This document shows, one piece after another, positions 60,025 to 64,000 of a stretch of 64,000 nt of DNA. A program made the translations under genes and the position numbers. The stretch is taken from the NCBI GenBank assembly GCA_936440205.1, contig OW387150.1:17396152-17460151 (forward strand), in the 5' to 3' direction. The stretch is from Lepidonotus clava (lineage: Eukaryota > Annelida > Polychaeta > Phyllodocida > Polynoidae). The notes under the pieces are model-generated. The model was not told the origin of the DNA. It saw only the letters and a program-made list of their open reading frames with translations, and made no database searches. Each line of letters starts with the position of its first letter. The first letter of the stretch is position 1.

Positions 60025-61117
60025 GTAAGGTGTGTGTTTCTATTTGGTGTATCTTTTATAATTTGATAGTAAGTATTGAAAGTGCTAGCGGCCAATTGCA
60101 ATATCTCTCATAATCAGACATTTTCACCTAGAAAAGTTTAGGATATCTAGCTAATTGTCTATGCCATCATGTCTGATGAAACGCTTAATATACACGGGTA
60201 TATTTTCTTACAACCTGTACTTCTTGTTTTATGTTTTTAAAGAGGCCCTACCGAGAACTAAAATGTCACCATGGCGACAAACCATGGATAGACAATTTCT
60301 TGAGTTTTACCTGCGGGTTAGCATTGATCAAAATGCATACGGGAAATATGTTGACAAACCACGGGGCTTAAGTATATAGAAAATTGTACTAATCATGGCA
60401 CTATTTGTGGTTTAAGATGGTGGATATCAATATATAGCAACTATATTTTCACTTGTTATTTGTATATGTTTATCATTTCTGGAGTTGGTTTAAAAATTCA
60501 ATCATCACACATAGAAATATTTGTATATTTGTCATAGATTTCCATGTACTTTTGTAGACAAAATTGGCCAAAATAACCTGCAGGTGATTGAAATGTTAAC
60601 CAGCTATCCTTGGTAGGGAGAATTGAATAATACCTGTTTGAAGGAAGGAGAAAAGAAATAATTTACTTCTGCCCCCCTCCAAAAAACAACCTAGTTGCAC
60701 AAATATAGGAGGATAGGTTTCGGAAATATAGGGAAAGCAAAATTAATGGACTACCTTTTGGAAGGCGTTGAAAATCATTGTGAGCCTGTAGTTACCATAT
60801 ATTATGAATTGAACGAAGAAAAAATATATAGATTAATATTACCTTAAAAGTGAATGCGCTCATTCCACCACCAAGGATAGTTACCAATGCTAACCTAAAA
60901 TCCTGAAAATATGTTACTTTGAAATATCTTAGTTGGTGCTAAAACCGATTAATGACTTGTTTTCACTAGTTGATGTATTAAGTCAACATTTTACCCCGGC
61001 CCCGATCAGCGTTGAGGAGGGTTACCAGCTCATGGTTTGGGGGTGTTTTCTCTTCGTCTGGACTCTGGTTTAAACATATGTATATATAGAGTCGTTTATG
61101 ACTGACCACCATTGTAC

Positions 61118-61175
61118 ATGCAGGGGCGGATCTTTCAGGGGCGGGTCCAATTTTCAAAGGGCGGAGGGGCGCCAA
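61118..61175 (+). mobile_element. GGGGCGGATC-type element end
   Basis: CAGGGGCGGATCTTTCAGGG, then GCGGGTCC and GGGCGGAGGGGCGCC. Similar to the element ends at 54.2 and 54.8 kb; the other end was not found. Confidence 0.4.
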
Positions 61176-61402
61176 TGGAAAATTCGGGAACATTAAATTA
61201 CAAACCTTTTTCAGAATATGTTTAGTCAATTGTAGAAGAATTAATCTAAAATGAATATAACTTACGGTCTACAGCATATCTCAATCATTCTACAACTTTA
61301 AAGTGTCCCTCTACCAGTAGATGTATTTATTCATTCCCTAACCGTTTCACGTTGTTTGAGGAATCTATACAGAAGTCTGACAATATACAAGTTTTTAACC
61401 TA

Positions 61403-61803
61403 GATTATGCTAACGTCCTACTCGTAGGACGCCTATACCATGGCTTTTGTGCTACTTGTTGAAGGTAGTCAAAATATGAATACAATCTAAAATCTTAGTG
61501 TAAATATGACCTCAACACCTATAGATCATGAAAAAATTCCAAATAAGAACATATACCACACAATATCATGTTGCCATGACAACAAACAGTGAGGTAAATT
61601 GACAAATAGAGTTGATAGAAAATTTGAAAAATCAATGTTTATTTTTCCTATGATATAATACATATTTTGGAACAAAATTTGACTTTTAGATAGACCTTAT
61701 GGAGCTACATTTACATGCTAATTTTTATCTTAATCAAATAATAATGTCCAGAGATATTAAGAATTTTCTATTGCCGTCCTACATGTAGGACGTTAGCATA
61801 ATC
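61403..61803. mobile_element. 401-bp MITE with 31-bp palindrome-containing TIRs
   Basis: The left end GATTATGCTAACGTCCTAC is followed by a short centre and GTAGGACG; the right end is its reverse complement, GTAGGACGTTAGCATAATC. Within the right TIR CGTCCTACATGTAGGACG is an 18-bp perfect palindrome; the left one differs only at the centre. The interior is AT-rich and contains an X-box-like GTTGCCATGACAAC. Confidence 0.85.
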
Positions 61804-61985
61804 CACTACCTTAATTTTGTGCCCTGCATCAGTGTGGATACTACATGATATAGCATTGTTTTGAAGTTTTGTCATCATTTTACTCACACGTTTTGCATAC
61901 AAAGTATGTAGTAGATACCCATAAAAGTCCAGTATTTAGTAGTTTAAAGCTCTTTCTGCATTTTAGAACAAATTTTTATTTTGCC

Positions 61986-62556
61986 TTAAAGGGAGGGGCC
62001 AGTGACCATACAGTAGTATACTGTCGTGATCTCTAACATCCGGGGAATAACCATACCAAATTTTAAACCTTTATCTCTAATAGTTTTTGTTTTATGTACA
62101 TTTGTCTATATCAAAGTGAGTTCCCCTGCCTGCATCTGACACTGTCTGCACAGACCATTTATCTGTATGTGATGTCACAAGCAGAACAGTTGAAAAATAA
62201 TAAAACTGAAAAAATAACAATATTTAATTTATCAAAGTGTTTTTTATGACCCTAAAAGTATTTAAAATTATCAAATAAATGGATTCATGAAAGAAAAAAT
62301 CAAAAATTTATTTCATTATGGAATCCAAAATTTTGAAATTTAAATATAACAGTTTTTTTGTATGACGTCACACACAGACAGCCTATGTCAGGTGACCGGG
62401 GGGCTCAATGTGTGGTCTGATAAAGGGACACAGTTTTCTATTATAAGGGAACACTTCAAAGTTATAATAATGCCACATACTCATAATTAGGCCTTATACC
62501 TACGATATGATACGAGAATTTAACAATGTTGAAATTTCACTGGCCCCTCTCTTTAA
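61986..62556. mobile_element. TTAA-bounded MITE, possibly piggyBac-type
   Basis: The ends TTAAAGGGAGGGGCCAGTGA and TCACTGGCCCCTCTCTTTAA are inverted repeats with one mismatch, and both finish in TTAA, the target duplication used by piggyBac elements. About 570 bp, no coding frame. The assignment is by target site only. Confidence 0.72.
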
Positions 62557-62612
62557 CCCTTTAATGACGGATAAAGGCATATTATCATAGATAACCAATA
62601 AATTAGGTTTTT

Positions 62613-62630
62613 GGTTACCATGGTAACTCC
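62613..62630. promoter_or_regulatory. Perfect RFX X-box palindrome
   Basis: GTTACCATGGTAAC at about 62615-62628 matches both X-box half-sites. It lies between MITE remnants in the first intron of the plus-strand gene, so it may be repeat-derived. Confidence 0.35.
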
Positions 62631-62825
62631 AAAAATAGATAAGAAATAATTTTTTCACACCTTCCGAAAGTGGATTTTATAATTATGATTGGCTTTCCAT
62701 TAAATGGATTGCTAGAATACTTATTTTCAAAATCAATAGTATGATTTATTTGTTATCATATATTTGCCAATAAGGCTCTTTTTAGCATCAGCAAAGGGTT
62801 AAATACTATGGAAATTGTGGAAGTG

Positions 62826-62856
62826 GATTATGCTAGCATCCTACATGTAGGACGCC
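62826..62856 (+). mobile_element. Third copy of the palindrome TIR
   Basis: GATTATGCTAGCATCCTACA followed by TGTAGGACGCC, in the same orientation as the left end at 61403. No partner end found nearby, so it is a truncated or diverged copy. Confidence 0.7.
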
Positions 62857-63546
62857 CCATATCTCAGCTTCTACTATAGATAGAGACCTAAAATTTTGTA
62901 TGTGACTTATTATCACATATATAGTGCCAGATATAAAATATTTAGAGTTTTGGATCATAATTGGCACTTTAGTATAATTTGGGTTTTAAACAAATGATTT
63001 AATGGTTCTTGTAGATAGAGGACTGGATGTGAAGGAAATTGTTTGTAATATGGCATCGAGCCACATGACATATTATCATAAATGCTCATTACTTTGGTCC
63101 CCAATCATAGCATCGGAAGAACTTCTTGTATTTGAAAAGATGTTTCAATAAAAAGAAATTGTTCTACGAAAGCACCTGCAGCGTGGTATAGCTAACCGCT
63201 TTCATAATATTATTTCAAAATGGGTTAATTGACAGTGTGGAATGCTATGGAAAGGCTCTATGGAGTGAGTGGTCCTTTGGTACCAAGTAGGAACAGTATA
63301 GCTATCCTTTACGCATTTAGATACCCATGTAGCAGTTATTACGAAAGCAATTTCTATGCAGAGGAAAGTGGTTTCTATTGAGGAGGATAGTCACGGATAT
63401 CTCAGACATAGAAACACCAGTAAGCCTATAGATTGTATTCGACATCATGAGCTATCCTAAACATGCATTTAATGATATGAAAATGATACTCTGATTATCA
63501 CCTGTATCACATTTCCATTACATGTTCTTCATTTCCAGACCTCAAA

Positions 63547-64000
63547 ATGACCAAATCAAGACCACCCTCGACCCTGAGTTCCAAGACCTTAGGTACCATT
63601 CCAGGAAGTATAGGAAGTGACGTCACAGATGACGCAAGAGCGCGACGTCAGGACCTAAAAAGGTCCCGACACTACCACAGCCCTATACCCAGCAGATCCT
63701 ACACCGACACAGAAAACAGCGACGTCACAATCTCCCGCCTCATCGCCAATGTCAATCTCTACCGCAGCCCCCTGGCTCTGGAAAACGCCGGGCTCATCAT
63801 CGACGATCGGCGCTCAACCGGAAGTCCTGTATCGTTACAGGAAATGCGCGCGCATGAGCAAATGATGCGCGCGCGGGAGGAGGATTTTGTTAACGATGCG
63901 GTGGCCACGCATGCGTACAACGTGCCGCGGGGTATTCCCATAATTCCCAAGTACGACGCCCTGGAGGACCCGGCTGCGCGCGCCTACTTCCGGTCGCCGG
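63547..64000 (+). CDS. N-terminus of an unidentified protein (gene runs off window)
   Basis: The exon starts after acceptor ttcatttccag at 63539; ATG at 63547 in context CAAAATGA. It encodes at least 151 residues without a stop: a basic, Ser-rich start (MTKSRPPSTLSSKTLGTIPG), SRHYHSPIPSRSYTDTENSD, a predicted helix (LIANVNLYRSPLALENAGLI), QEMRAHEQMMRAREEDF, and HAYNVPRGIPIIPKYDALED, then PAARAYFRSP. GC-rich with high CpG and strong codon bias, unlike its flanks. The YDALEDPAARAYF stretch faintly recalls the AYNSLMDKHLAGYF motif at the ERICH3 N-terminus, a cilium-linked protein, but this is only a guess. Confidence 0.8.
   Translation, partial: MTKSRPPSTLSSKTLGTIPGSIGSDVTDDARARRQDLKRSRHYHSPIPSRSYTDTENSDVTISRLIANVNLYRSPLALENAGLIIDDRRSTGSPVSLQEMRAHEQMMRAREEDFVNDAVATHAYNVPRGIPIIPKYDALEDPAARAYFRSP

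Larger units (their letters stand above)
60025..63538 (+). other. First intron of the plus-strand gene, rich in MITEs
   Basis: Between donor gtaagg at 60025 and acceptor ttcatttccag at 63538. Holds a GGGGCGGATC element end (about 61118-61175), the palindrome-ended MITE (61403-61803), a TTAA MITE (61986-62556), a third palindrome end (62826-62856) and X-box-like sites at about 60266, 61574 and 62615. Confidence 0.6.

Noticed and set aside
1-64000. Retroviral, LTR, Polinton or toxin-gene remnants
   Set aside because: No capsid, polymerase, integrase or envelope-like frame and no long direct terminal repeats were seen.

Overview
This window looks like nuclear DNA of an invertebrate animal, probably marine. 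Genes are intron-rich, with GT-AG introns of hundreds to thousands of bases. Coding exons are clearly GC-richer than the AT-rich background. The non-coding DNA is full of short inverted-repeat DNA transposons, tRNA-derived SINEs and minisatellites. I cannot fix the phylum from sequence alone. I saw no bacterial operons, CRISPR arrays, retroviral or LTR-element genes, or reverse transcriptase.

Layout. (1) 1-6930, plus strand: the 3' half of SF3A1, a U2 snRNP splicing factor. Ten exons (261-6046) encode 460 residues, ending in a ubiquitin-like domain and RGGRKK; the 5' half lies left of the window. (2) About 10.6-47.4 kb, minus strand, convergent with SF3A1: a complete doublecortin-like kinase (DCLK). 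Seven core exons plus a 57-nt cassette splice in frame into about 1026 residues: two DCX domains, a long charged ER/K-rich linker, and a complete Ser/Thr kinase. A second cassette of 36 nt is possible. A CpG-rich segment at 51.85-52.31 kb is the likely distal promoter, and a ZNF143-like site at 47.53 kb may mark a proximal one. (3) 52.3-59.7 kb: intergenic, full of repeats, with one unrecognised open frame at 57.1-57.5 kb. (4) 59.68 kb to the end, plus strand: a new gene with a promoter carrying tandem CRE-like repeats, a probable non-coding exon 1, a 3.5-kb intron full of transposons, and a first coding exon from 63547 that runs off the window. Its product is not securely identified.

The most unusual theme is that three tandem-repeat arrays appear to be seeded by ends of host coding exons. 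An 87-bp array at 15.48-15.91 kb copies the acceptor and first codons of the DFG exon of DCLK, in a period divisible by three. A degenerate array at 16.87-17.84 kb repeats the splice-donor edge of the HRD exon and includes a partial extra copy of that exon. A roughly 50-bp array in the SF3A1 3'UTR resembles the end of its CDS. These arrays multiply real splice sites inside a neuronal-type kinase gene.

Mobile elements include a 1.1-kb TIR element with repeated subterminal CGCGA motifs (21.8-22.9 kb), two members of one foldback MITE family (12.0 and 27.3 kb, the second with another MITE nested in it), a TTAA-bounded MITE (62.0-62.6 kb), a palindrome-ended MITE (61.4-61.8 kb), a SINE with target-site duplications inside an older repeat array (13.5-13.8 kb), and a 30-bp minisatellite open in frame on both strands (29.8-30.5 kb). 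All exon coordinates were read by hand. Phase consistency is strong support, but no transcripts were available.
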